DNA of 21,444 bases, taken from contig CAKQKN010000057.1 in NCBI GenBank assembly GCA_934249215.1, forward strand, positions 1-21,444. The letters run 5' to 3'. Made by a program: the position numbers and the translations under genes. The notes beneath the pieces were generated by a model that saw nothing but the letters and a program-made list of their open reading frames with translations, ran no database searches and had not been told where the DNA came from. This stretch comes from an uncultured Clostridia bacterium. GTDB lineage: Bacteria > Bacillota > Clostridia > Christensenellales > Borkfalkiaceae. Position 1 is the stretch's first letter. Every line of letters starts with the position of its first letter. Below, in pieces: positions 7,046-14,631 of this stretch.

Positions 7046-10000
7046 ATGTACGTTTCAAATGACAATTTATCCGCCGCGGGGCTGACTTTTTCCGCCGTGG
7101 GCGGAATCGGAATAGCAATTCTCGTATTCACTTTACTGTATTTTCTTTCGATGACGGCTTATTTTGCCGTGCGAAAAAAATATGCATATTCGAAATTCGG
7201 CGTCGAAATCGCGTTCATGGCGATCGTCTTACTGCTCAGTTTCTCGGCGCGTTTTTTGCTTTTTCTTCAGCTCGGAGCGGAAGAGGGAATTTACGATAAC
7301 AATACGATCGGCGAGATAATCGGGACTGCTCTTCGCGCGGCGTACAGCTCGATCGGGCAACTTACGTTCGAGGGGCTTGAGGATTATGCACAGAGCGAAG
7401 TTCCGCTTGCTTACTGGATGTATTACTGGGGAACCGCCGTTTATTGCGGGGTAATGTTTTTGAGTATCGTAACGACGAAGATCAGTTACGAGATTTACAG
7501 CCGCGGCGGCGTTTCGCGTATTGCGAATGCCAGAAAGACGGGAGATTTGTTTATTTTCAGAAATGCGACGAAAGACGCTTTGACTTTGGCGGAAAGCATC
7601 GAGAAAAGTTATGCCGAATACGATGCGGAGTATGCCGAAAACAAGCGTAATTACGCCAAGGAGTATGTGAAACTTAAAGGCACTTCGGGCGCCGAATTCG
7701 AGTCTTACGCCGAAATGGGTCGCAAACAGAAGGAAGCAGACACTTTAAAAGTCGAGCTTAACGAATTGACTAAAACCTATATAGACGCATGGTTCGCGTC
7801 GTTAAGCCCCAAACTGGATACTTGTTCTTCTGAAACGCGTGATTTCATCGTCGGAGTTCTTTTGCCGTCCGTTCTTTGGACGGCGATTGCCGCAAAATTT
7901 AAAACCGCGTTAAGTGAAAAGATATTTTCGCGGCGTTCGTTCCTCGATTTTTATTCGGAATCGGGGAATTACGGTGTTTATTTTACCGAGATACGCACGG
8001 CGTGCGTAGGTGAAACGGGCGATGCGAGCGAACTGTTTTCCGCCGCTTTGAAACTCGTCGATAAAACCAAAGACGGCATACATTCCTCGGAAGAACTCGT
8101 TTTTGCGCTCAGGGAATTTGCGTTTGTCGACGGGGACGTTCCCGCGCTCGAGAGCAAGTCTTGCGGAAAAATTCATTTTCCGTCCGGCGTTTTATATTCG
8201 GGCGCGAAAAGCAAAAAAAGCGTCGACGCGGGACTTCTTTTCGGTCAGATCGTCGAGAAAATCGGTTGTTACGTCAGAATAATCGAAAAGCTTATATCGT
8301 CGGTGTCGAGTAACGAATACGCCGCAAAGAGAAAACTGAAAAAACCGAGAAAGTGCAGAATTTTGTTTCTCGGCGATTCGCTCGAACCTTTCGACGGAAA
8401 CGACCCGTTGCACAGGGAAATAATGGCGCACGATTACTATTACGTTTCCTACGTGCGCAATTCGAAATCACCCGTTTCGGTGTTCAAAAAATTCGGGTTT
8501 AAGACCTCGAACGATTTTATCGGACGGATTTGCGAGTTCGGTAAAACTTGCAAAATTCACGTTTTTTCTTTCGCGCTCAACGAGAACGAACAGGGTGACG
8601 AAGCGTTCAACGGCTCCGACGTTTTTTCCGAAATCGAGCTCCTTTTTACGGAATGCGTGTCGAAGAACAACGTTTTGCCCGACCTTCCCATAGTCAACTA
8701 CTACATTCTTTCCGATAATCAGGTCAATTACGAAACGTACGACAAAAGATTGTCCGGAATGCTTAAAGAAATCATCCGGAAATATCGCGTCAGAATGACT
8801 GTGGAAGAGGCGATGTCGCACTTCAGACTGAATATCGTGAACGAAGCCGCTGTTTCCGCCAAATGCTTGGTGAAAAGACGCGCCGAGGTTTTTGTTCCCG
8901 AAAGCGGAAACGGCAGTCTTGTTGAAGAATCCAAGCCTTTCGATTACGGCGTTTTTTCAGACAATAACGAGTTCAGAGTTGCCGTCCTCGGCTTCGGACA
9001 GACGGGACAGGCGGCGATGAAGGAATTGTTTATCAATTCGGCTTATGTAAGAAGAGTGTCGCAAAAACAATCGACGGCGTACGTTTTCGACGAAAACGGG
9101 AAGGATCGAATTGCAAAAAAGGTTCTCGAATTATCGGGCGGCGAGCCGACGCAGTTCGTTGCGGACGTGTTCGATTCGGACGCCGATAACGTTGCGGGAC
9201 TGTTCGCGTTCAGACATCCTTCGTTTATTTGCGCCAAAGGCGAAGAGGAGATTTCCGTTCGTAATTTTGAAGAAACGTACGGTTACTGTCTTTCGAATTT
9301 GCTGAAATCCTATGCGCCGTTATGTCCTGACGTGCGTTCGTTCGCGGGGCTGCGCGAAGGCGTCGGATTCCCGATGCTGTTCTTCCACGCCGTTTCTTGC
9401 AACGGAATGGATTTTTTGAGGGAACTCGATCGCAGTACCGGAGAGGAGAACTACCTTGTCGACAGAGAAAATGCGCAATATTCCGTCCTGCCGAAGCGTA
9501 GCCCGTATAAGGCTTTCATCATCGCGCTCGGCAACGACGAAAGAAATATATCCGTCGCAAACGCTTTGATCGACGATATAGGGCACGAAATAAGCCGCAA
9601 AACCGATCGCGGATCTATTTTGCACCAGACGATTTACGTCAATATCCGTGATGAAAGAAACTACGGACGGCTTCGTTTGTCCGAAAAAATGAATCTCACG
9701 GTAATTCCTTTCGGCAAGCGCACGGATATTTACAGTTACGATTACATGATCGAAACGAGCAACACGATCAGATACAACACGTCGTACGACTATTTGTCTA
9801 AAGAGTTGCAGGAAGGTCGGTTCGATCGGTTTGCCGTCAAATTTAGGGCTGAAATCATGGACGAAAACACGATAAAATCGGCAAATATCGGTTATCTCGA
9901 TCTCGAGGACGAAAGCGGAAAACAATCGCTTATGGACTCGATGCGCGGCGTTCTTTTGAAAGTCGAAGATAAATTCAGAACATACGGTAATATGCGCAAA

Positions 10001-10333
10001 TGGTACGAATTGTCTTTGTTTACCCGTCAATCGAACATTTCGTCGTACGATTTCGGAGCGTTTTTCCGGCAATATTTGCAGGAAAAGGGCGGCTGGAACA
10101 ACATATCTTCGGACGACGTGTTGCAACTTGCGGATATCGAACATACCCGTTGGGACAGATTTCATATCGCGCAAGGGTGGGTATACTCCAAAAACAAATC
10201 CGTGCCGAGCAAGGAGCATAATTGCCTCGTACCGTTCGACTCGCTATATAAAGAAAAACCGGGCGTGCTGTTATACGATTTGGGTAACGTAATCGCAGCA
10301 AACGCCCGAAAATACGGTGAACGAAATGAATAA
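7046..10333 (+). CDS. Membrane protein with multiple Rossmann/TrkA-N-like segments and C-terminal RyR domain
   Basis: 1095 residues. Three hydrophobic segments lie at the N-terminus: about 16-40, 51-76 and 121-143. Between the last two is an external loop of about 45 residues that could hold a pore-like helix but has no K+ filter TxGYG. The rest is cytosolic: a Rossmann-like strand followed by an LAESI helix (GDLFIFRNATKDALT, 166-180); a charged, likely coiled region (185-250); a second nucleotide-fold strand KCRILFLGDS (436-445); FRLNIVNEAAVSA (593-605), resembling TrkA-type domains; then FRVAVLGFGQTGQAAMKEL (643-661), with a GxGxxG NAD/nucleotide motif; and another strand-helix unit at 821-845. 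Residues about 1029-1069 (ADIEHTRWDRFHIAQGWVYS ... HNCLVPFDSL) match the RyR-domain pattern. The layout suggests a ligand-gated channel or membrane sensor with RCK-like domains; transport activity is inference. It follows clpP by 26 bases and its end overlaps the next start. Confidence 0.82.
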   Translation: MYVSNDNLSAAGLTFSAVGGIGIAILVFTLLYFLSMTAYFAVRKKYAYSKFGVEIAFMAIVLLLSFSARFLLFLQLGAEEGIYDNNTIGEIIGTALRAAYSSIGQLTFEGLEDYAQSEVPLAYWMYYWGTAVYCGVMFLSIVTTKISYEIYSRGGVSRIANARKTGDLFIFRNATKDALTLAESIEKSYAEYDAEYAENKRNYAKEYVKLKGTSGAEFESYAEMGRKQKEADTLKVELNELTKTYIDAWFASLSPKLDTCSSETRDFIVGVLLPSVLWTAIAAKFKTALSEKIFSRRSFLDFYSESGNYGVYFTEIRTACVGETGDASELFSAALKLVDKTKDGIHSSEELVFALREFAFVDGDVPALESKSCGKIHFPSGVLYSGAKSKKSVDAGLLFGQIVEKIGCYVRIIEKLISSVSSNEYAAKRKLKKPRKCRILFLGDSLEPFDGNDPLHREIMAHDYYYVSYVRNSKSPVSVFKKFGFKTSNDFIGRICEFGKTCKIHVFSFALNENEQGDEAFNGSDVFSEIELLFTECVSKNNVLPDLPIVNYYILSDNQVNYETYDKRLSGMLKEIIRKYRVRMTVEEAMSHFRLNIVNEAAVSAKCLVKRRAEVFVPESGNGSLVEESKPFDYGVFSDNNEFRVAVLGFGQTGQAAMKELFINSAYVRRVSQKQSTAYVFDENGKDRIAKKVLELSGGEPTQFVADVFDSDADNVAGLFAFRHPSFICAKGEEEISVRNFEETYGYCLSNLLKSYAPLCPDVRSFAGLREGVGFPMLFFHAVSCNGMDFLRELDRSTGEENYLVDRENAQYSVLPKRSPYKAFIIALGNDERNISVANALIDDIGHEISRKTDRGSILHQTIYVNIRDERNYGRLRLSEKMNLTVIPFGKRTDIYSYDYMIETSNTIRYNTSYDYLSKELQEGRFDRFAVKFRAEIMDENTIKSANIGYLDLEDESGKQSLMDSMRGVLLKVEDKFRTYGNMRKWYELSLFTRQSNISSYDFGAFFRQYLQEKGGWNNISSDDVLQLADIEHTRWDRFHIAQGWVYSKNKSVPSKEHNCLVPFDSLYKEKPGVLLYDLGNVIAANARKYGERNE

Positions 10334-10898
10334 TGAAGCTTTATACGACGATATGATCAAATCGAAAGATAATCTTTCGATGAACGAGTTGCTCGAAAAA
10401 GGGTATGAACTCGTTATGCTATTCGGTTTGTTTTCGTCATTGGTATCCGACAAAAAAATTAAAGAAAAGTCTGAAAAAGGGTTTTACAAGCTGGCTTGTT
10501 CGGTCGAAGAATTCAAAGAAACGATGAACAAATTTTTTTCGGAAGCATCGGAAAAGAAAGCCGATCTCTTTCGCGATGGAACAGCAAAATTTAAAGTTCG
10601 TATATTGAATGCGGGATTGAACGGATTCGATATAAATCTTACTTCCGCCGATTCTTTGGAAACCGCTTTCGATTATGTATTAAAGTCCGGAGAGTTTGAT
10701 CTGGCTCCGTTTGAAGTGTTTCCCGGGAGCAGCATAAGCGGCAAAATAAACCCCGAGTACTGCACGTTTTTTCTTTGCACCGAGGGCGGGGAAGTTCCGA
10801 TATGTTACAATAAGCCGTTCAGCGAATATAAGGAGATTTCCGAGTTATATTACGACGCACAGGACGTGGTAATTAAAGCCGCTTTGATTTTTTCTTGA
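10326..10898 (+). CDS. Hypothetical protein, last gene of the ClpR-ClpP-RyR operon
   Basis: 190 residues, not recognised. ATG 10326 overlaps the last 8 bases of the RyR-domain gene and is preceded by GGTGA at a suitable distance; a GTG at 10317 is possible but less likely. The protein seems soluble: a helical N-terminal half (residues 1-75) with one moderately hydrophobic helix (ELVMLFGLFSSLV), then an alpha/beta half with KFKVRILNAGLNGFDINL and a Cys-containing hydrophobic strand CTFFLC. By eye its base use is richer in A+T than the preceding genes, which may mean a later addition. The overlap shows co-translation with the RyR-domain protein, so a role as its partner or regulator is a fair guess. 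A strong bidirectional terminator follows. Confidence 0.8.
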   Translation: MNNEALYDDMIKSKDNLSMNELLEKGYELVMLFGLFSSLVSDKKIKEKSEKGFYKLACSVEEFKETMNKFFSEASEKKADLFRDGTAKFKVRILNAGLNGFDINLTSADSLETAFDYVLKSGEFDLAPFEVFPGSSISGKINPEYCTFFLCTEGGEVPICYNKPFSEYKEISELYYDAQDVVIKAALIFS

Positions 10899-10919
10899 TT
10901 GTATGATTTTTATCCCTTG

Positions 10920-10995
10920 AAAAAAAGACCGCTTTAAAAGCGACGAATGCTTCGTTCCGAAGTGTTCTCATCGCCGATAAAGCGGCCGTTTTTTT
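10920..10995. terminator. Bidirectional terminator closing the ClpR-ClpP-RyR operon and the CvpA-like gene
   Basis: Outer stem CCGCTTTA (10929-10936) pairs with TAAAGCGG (10978-10985); an inner stem pairs GCGA with TCGC and CTTCG with CGAAG. T7 (10989-10995) follows for the plus strand, and A7 (10920-10926) gives a U-tract for the minus strand. Confidence 0.88.
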
Positions 10996-10997
10996 AC

Positions 10998-13274
10998 TTA
11001 AATCGAATTTTTAAGCGAATCGATCAGTTCGATGATGTAGGTGAAAGGCTTGTTAACGCGCGTCGCTTTTAACGAATCGCCGTCGTATCGATTGCCTGGC
11101 AAATCTTTTTGCGATCTGTTCGAGTCGCAGAACATGTCGTTATCGGATACGTAAGGTTCTGTGAAAAGATTTTCTTCGCATTCGAGATATCCGACGTATA
11201 TGTCGATTTTAACGCAGATTTTTGCGGCAACGAGAGTAAGTAAGGCGTCGCTCTGAATTACGTTTTTGACTTCTTTTGCGACGTATGCCGAAAGCGCTCT
11301 CGCGCCGTTCTCGCCCATAATGAAGTTAGTCTGTAATTCGTCGAGGGTTTTCTCGTAAGTTGCGGCTTTTTCCGCGTCGAATTCGTCGTTACCCGTTATC
11401 TTCGACGCCGTTTCGATGCACGAATAAAGATTGCCGAATTCGTTTGTGATCTGCTCGCAAGTATAGCCGTTTTCCGCGCCTGCCGCAACCGAATTTTTCC
11501 GTACTTCCTTGAAATTTTCTTTCATTGCGGAAGTTATCGTTCCGTAATCGGGGTTTTCGGCCGCGTAATTGTCGAGTTCGTTTCCGATGACGTCGAGGGG
11601 AATGGTGCCGACGAGAACCGAATCGGATATTTCGTCGAGTTTTTGTCCGAGCGTCTTTCCGCTTTCGTCGGGCGTCGAAAGATTTCCGATCGAAAAATCG
11701 TTATCCGCAAGCGCCATCAATTTTGCCACATCGTCGAATTCTTCCGCATAAGAGAAGTCTTTGTCGAGATTGCTTTTGATTTTTTCGACGCTTCCCGCAA
11801 ACGAACCGTCAAGCGAATCGGCAACGAGTCCGTCGATGGATTTACGGAGAAAAGCGTTTATAAGATCTTTATCGATTATTTTCGCGTTGCAGGCAATCGT
11901 TTCGTCGATTTTTGCGCCTAGCACCGCCGCGTCGTTCGAAAAAACAAAATCGTCGTCTATCACGTCTTTCGCCAACAAAAGAAGTCCCGCCGCCTTAAAT
12001 TCCGTCCGATATGAATCCACGCCGCTTTCGAAACCCGAAACGATTCTTTGAGCGGCGTCGTATAAATCGTCCTCTTCCGTTATCGATTCAAAAGCTTTTT
12101 TGCAGGCAAAAGACGCCAGATCTGCTATTTTGTCCTTGCCGACGAGTCCGCTTTCGATTATTTTATCAAGTCCCGCGCCTGCGTTTTCATAGTTGATTGT
12201 GCCCGATTCGCTTCCGATCGCGGAAACTTCAGAAAGCACGGAAGAAACGGCGGAAAGCCCGTCTTTTAGTTGTTCTTTTTTGAGATTCGGAATGTTGTCG
12301 AGCGCTTCGACGATTACGTTTTTAAGTTGTTGCGCCGTTTCGTCCTCGCCGAAATCGCGGTTCTGAATCATATTGCTTAAAACGGGCGAGAGTTCTTTTA
12401 AGCCCGCATAAACGATATTGCTTTCAAGGAGTGCGGACACGGCTTTTGCCATTTCGGAGTAGTCTGCGTTTCCCGAATCGGAAGTTCTGCATAGTTCGAT
12501 GACGGAGGGGATCGCGTCGATGAGATCGTCCGCTTCGTCCGCAAGTTTGAACGTTGTGTCGCCGTATTTCGAAACGGAAACCGCATTGAATATTTCGGTC
12601 TGATATTTGCCGAGACCCAAAGAGTCGAAGAACAAAATCAGCTTGTCGTTTTTATAGTAATCGACGATTTTGTCTGCCTGATCGAATTTTTCGGTGTATT
12701 CGGGGTCGTTCCTTAATTTATCCGCGGCTGCGTCATATAATGAAACATAACCGGCAAACGGCGTCAGCACGGTGAGGGCGACGAATGCCCCGGTCGCAAG
12801 CCCGATAACTCCGCCGAGAAGTCTGCCTTTCCCTTCGCCTTTATCGTGAATAAATATGGCGTTTATGATTTTATATAAAACCAAGGTTGCATATTTAAGG
12901 ATAAAGAACATTATGACGAAGATCACGCCGTTTAAAAGCATCGAAGCGATCGCAACGAGATAATCAACGCTCCCGCCGAGTTCTTCGGGCGTCGATTGAA
13001 ATGCCGTCGACGCAACTACCGTGATATATTCCTTCAGCGTTTTTGCGGAAGTACCCTGATAACTGAGATTGAGAAAGGATACGTCCATGTTCATAAACGC
13101 CGGCGTTATGAGCGAAGTTACGCAGAGCAAAACGATCAGGCAAGCGGCAAGCCAGCCGAGGCGTATCAGAGCGCGTTTCCAACCGCGTATAAGCCCCGTC
13201 AGCAGTCCCGTTACCAGAAACAGCCCTATAATCGCCGTAAAAGTATATTGTAAATATTCCTGAATGTTATCCAT
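10998..13274 (-). CDS. Large membrane protein with N-terminal CvpA-like domain
   Basis: 758 residues, starting at ATG 13274 with a strong GAAGGAGA site. The N-terminal 180 residues look like the CvpA (colicin V production) family: four hydrophobic segments at about 9-27, 37-58, 108-132 and 151-175, with GLIRGWKRALIRLGW (27-41) after TM1 and the glycine-rich GRLLGGVIGLATGAF (150-164). CvpA proteins are normally only 160-230 residues. Here about 570 extra residues follow; they are soluble, acidic, mostly alpha-helical and without a domain I recognise. The last 60 residues are different in character, with Cys, Asn and Tyr, ending in a helix (FTYIIELIDSLKNSI). CvpA function is poorly defined and linked to envelope processes, so no precise role is claimed. 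It stands alone, with its own promoter and terminator. Confidence 0.78.
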   Translation of the reverse strand: MDNIQEYLQYTFTAIIGLFLVTGLLTGLIRGWKRALIRLGWLAACLIVLLCVTSLITPAFMNMDVSFLNLSYQGTSAKTLKEYITVVASTAFQSTPEELGGSVDYLVAIASMLLNGVIFVIMFFILKYATLVLYKIINAIFIHDKGEGKGRLLGGVIGLATGAFVALTVLTPFAGYVSLYDAAADKLRNDPEYTEKFDQADKIVDYYKNDKLILFFDSLGLGKYQTEIFNAVSVSKYGDTTFKLADEADDLIDAIPSVIELCRTSDSGNADYSEMAKAVSALLESNIVYAGLKELSPVLSNMIQNRDFGEDETAQQLKNVIVEALDNIPNLKKEQLKDGLSAVSSVLSEVSAIGSESGTINYENAGAGLDKIIESGLVGKDKIADLASFACKKAFESITEEDDLYDAAQRIVSGFESGVDSYRTEFKAAGLLLLAKDVIDDDFVFSNDAAVLGAKIDETIACNAKIIDKDLINAFLRKSIDGLVADSLDGSFAGSVEKIKSNLDKDFSYAEEFDDVAKLMALADNDFSIGNLSTPDESGKTLGQKLDEISDSVLVGTIPLDVIGNELDNYAAENPDYGTITSAMKENFKEVRKNSVAAGAENGYTCEQITNEFGNLYSCIETASKITGNDEFDAEKAATYEKTLDELQTNFIMGENGARALSAYVAKEVKNVIQSDALLTLVAAKICVKIDIYVGYLECEENLFTEPYVSDNDMFCDSNRSQKDLPGNRYDGDSLKATRVNKPFTYIIELIDSLKNSI

Positions 13275-13289
13275 CGATTCTCCTTCGAC

Positions 13290-13320
13290 GTCTGTTTTGT
13301 TAGTCTGTTTTATGTAGTCT
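13290..13320. repeat. Short GTCT-TTTT tandem motif in the leader of the CvpA-like gene
   Basis: GTCTGTTTTGTTA (13290), GTCTGTTTTATGTA (13303) and a weaker GTCTATTATATA (13317) start 13 and 14 bases apart. The motif covers the predicted transcription start and leader of the minus-strand gene, so it could be an operator. It is short and AT-rich, so chance is possible. Confidence 0.35.
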
Positions 13321-13350
13321 ATTATATATTGCGCGGTCGATTTTTGTCAA
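13321..13350 (-). promoter_or_regulatory. Promoter of the CvpA-like gene
   Basis: Minus strand: TTGACA (13350-13345), 18-base spacer, TATAAT (13326-13321). The leader to ATG 13274 is about 40 bases. Confidence 0.8.
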
Positions 13351-13441
13351 GTAAAATGATGAAAGGGCGAAAGAGGATGGTTTTGCCCGTTGTGAATTTC
13401 TATCTGACGAAGCGCCTTTTTTGCGCTTTATCGAAAAACGG

Positions 13442-13470
13442 TTGTCAAACGTAAATTAAAATGCTAAAAT
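13442..13470 (+). promoter_or_regulatory. Probable promoter of the glucokinase gene
   Basis: TTGTCA (13442-13447), 17-base spacer, TAAAAT (13465-13470). The start would be near 13477, giving a leader of about 55 bases. It diverges from the CvpA-gene promoter; no catabolite-repression site was recognised between them. Confidence 0.65.
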
Positions 13471-13530
13471 ATGCGGGAAAACTATCGGGAGCCGAAAGTA
13501 GGGGCTTCTCAATAAACAGGGAGTAGTAAA

Positions 13531-14478
13531 ATGACGAAATACTATATCGGAATCGACGTCGGCGGCACGTTCATAAAAGGCGGAATCGTCGACGAAAACG
13601 GAAATATATCGGCAGACGGGAAAATCGCGACGGAATGCAAACGAGGCGGGGATCGTGTTTCCGACAATATTGCCGCGCTTATAAACGACCTGATCGAAAA
13701 AAGCGGCGTGGAAAGCGGAAAAATCGTCGGAGTCGGGATGGGTGTTCCGGGGTATATAGACAGTAAACGCGGAGTCGTCGTATACGCGGGGAATTTGTCT
13801 TTGTCAGACTATCATATTGCCGAAGAAGTAAAAAAACGCGCGGGGTTCGACGTGAAAGTGGCAAACGACGCAAACGTTGCCGCGCTCGGCGAAAAGAAAT
13901 TCGGCTCGGGCAAAGAGTTTAACGACCTCGTCCTCATCACGCTCGGAACGGGCGTAGGCGCGGGCGTCGTCATCGACGGCAAACTTTTCGAAGGCAATCG
14001 CTCCGCGGGAACGGAAATCGGACATGAAGTAATCGTGTTCGGCGGCGAAAAATGCACTTGCGGCAGAGCGGGGTGCTTTGAAGCGTATGCTTCCGCAAAC
14101 GCGCTCATAAGAGATACGATTCGCGCAATGAACGAACATAAGGATTCGAAAATGTGGAAAATCGGCTCGACGGAGAACGTCACGGGTAAAACAGCTTTCG
14201 ATTACGCTCCGACGGATGAGTGTGCCGCAAAAGTAGTCGATCGTTACGAAGATATGCTTGCCTGCGGAATTACGAACGTGGCAAACGCTTTCCGTCCGGA
14301 AGCTATTTTGATCGGCGGCGGCGTTTCCGCTCAAGGCGACAATCTGATCGTTCCGCTGACTAAAAAAGTCGAGGCTCAACTCTTCGGGTATAAATTTGGT
14401 TCACCGTCTGTAATTTTGCGCATCGCATCACTCGGAAACAAAGCCGGAACGCTCGGAGCGGCGGCTCTTCTGATGTAA
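13531..14478 (+). CDS. glcK: ROK-family glucokinase
   Basis: 315 residues, the usual length for ROK glucokinases, which phosphorylate glucose with ATP to glucose-6-phosphate in the cytosol. The phosphate-binding motif DVGGTFIKGG is at 9-18, the catalytic base is D113 in ANDANVAALGE, and the second phosphate loop is TLGTGVGAGVV (137-147). The ROK zinc site is complete: H165 in EIGHEV and the CxCGxxGCxE motif at 175-184 (CTCGRAGCFE). ATG 13531 is preceded by AGGGAG. Regulatory ROK proteins carry an N-terminal helix-turn-helix, which is absent here, so this is the enzyme. ROK kinases also include allose, mannose and N-acetylglucosamine kinases, so substrate choice is likely but not proven. Confidence 0.93.
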   Translation: MTKYYIGIDVGGTFIKGGIVDENGNISADGKIATECKRGGDRVSDNIAALINDLIEKSGVESGKIVGVGMGVPGYIDSKRGVVVYAGNLSLSDYHIAEEVKKRAGFDVKVANDANVAALGEKKFGSGKEFNDLVLITLGTGVGAGVVIDGKLFEGNRSAGTEIGHEVIVFGGEKCTCGRAGCFEAYASANALIRDTIRAMNEHKDSKMWKIGSTENVTGKTAFDYAPTDECAAKVVDRYEDMLACGITNVANAFRPEAILIGGGVSAQGDNLIVPLTKKVEAQLFGYKFGSPSVILRIASLGNKAGTLGAAALLM

Positions 14479-14485
14479 ACGGATA

Positions 14486-14500
14486 AATTGTTCAACAATT
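14486..14500. promoter_or_regulatory. 15-base perfect palindrome upstream of the lipoprotein promoter
   Basis: AATTGTTCAACAATT is a perfect inverted repeat centred on C14493, just after the glucokinase stop and about 27 bases before the next -35 box. It could be an operator or a weak hairpin. It lacks a G+C stem and U-tract, so it is not a convincing terminator. Confidence 0.35.
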
Positions 14501-14526
14501 GTTTAATAATTTAGTCATTTTCAAAG

Positions 14527-14555
14527 TTGACATTTGCAAAAACGAGATATATAAT
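14527..14555 (+). promoter_or_regulatory. Consensus promoter of the lipoprotein gene
   Basis: TTGACA (14527-14532), 17-base spacer, TATAAT (14550-14555): a perfect sigma-A consensus. The leader to ATG 14632 is about 70 bases. The lipoprotein is therefore probably strongly expressed unless repressed. Confidence 0.88.
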
Positions 14556-14631
14556 AATGATAGAAATACGGGAAAGAGGAACGCTTGCCCGTATGTGCAT
14601 TTATATGATGAACCATAGGAGAGTTTGAAAA

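Noticed and set aside
9320..10219. 299-codon minus-strand frame opposite the RyR-domain gene
   Set aside because: Biased composition rich in Arg and Phe, no motif; the plus-strand frame has clear domains here.
13290..13327. Possible CRISPR-like repeats
   Set aside because: Units are only about 13 bases with no spacers; they lie in a promoter leader and no cas gene is present.
14479..14526. Terminator after glucokinase
   Set aside because: Only an AT-rich palindrome without a G+C stem or U-tract is present; read-through into the lipoprotein gene is possible.
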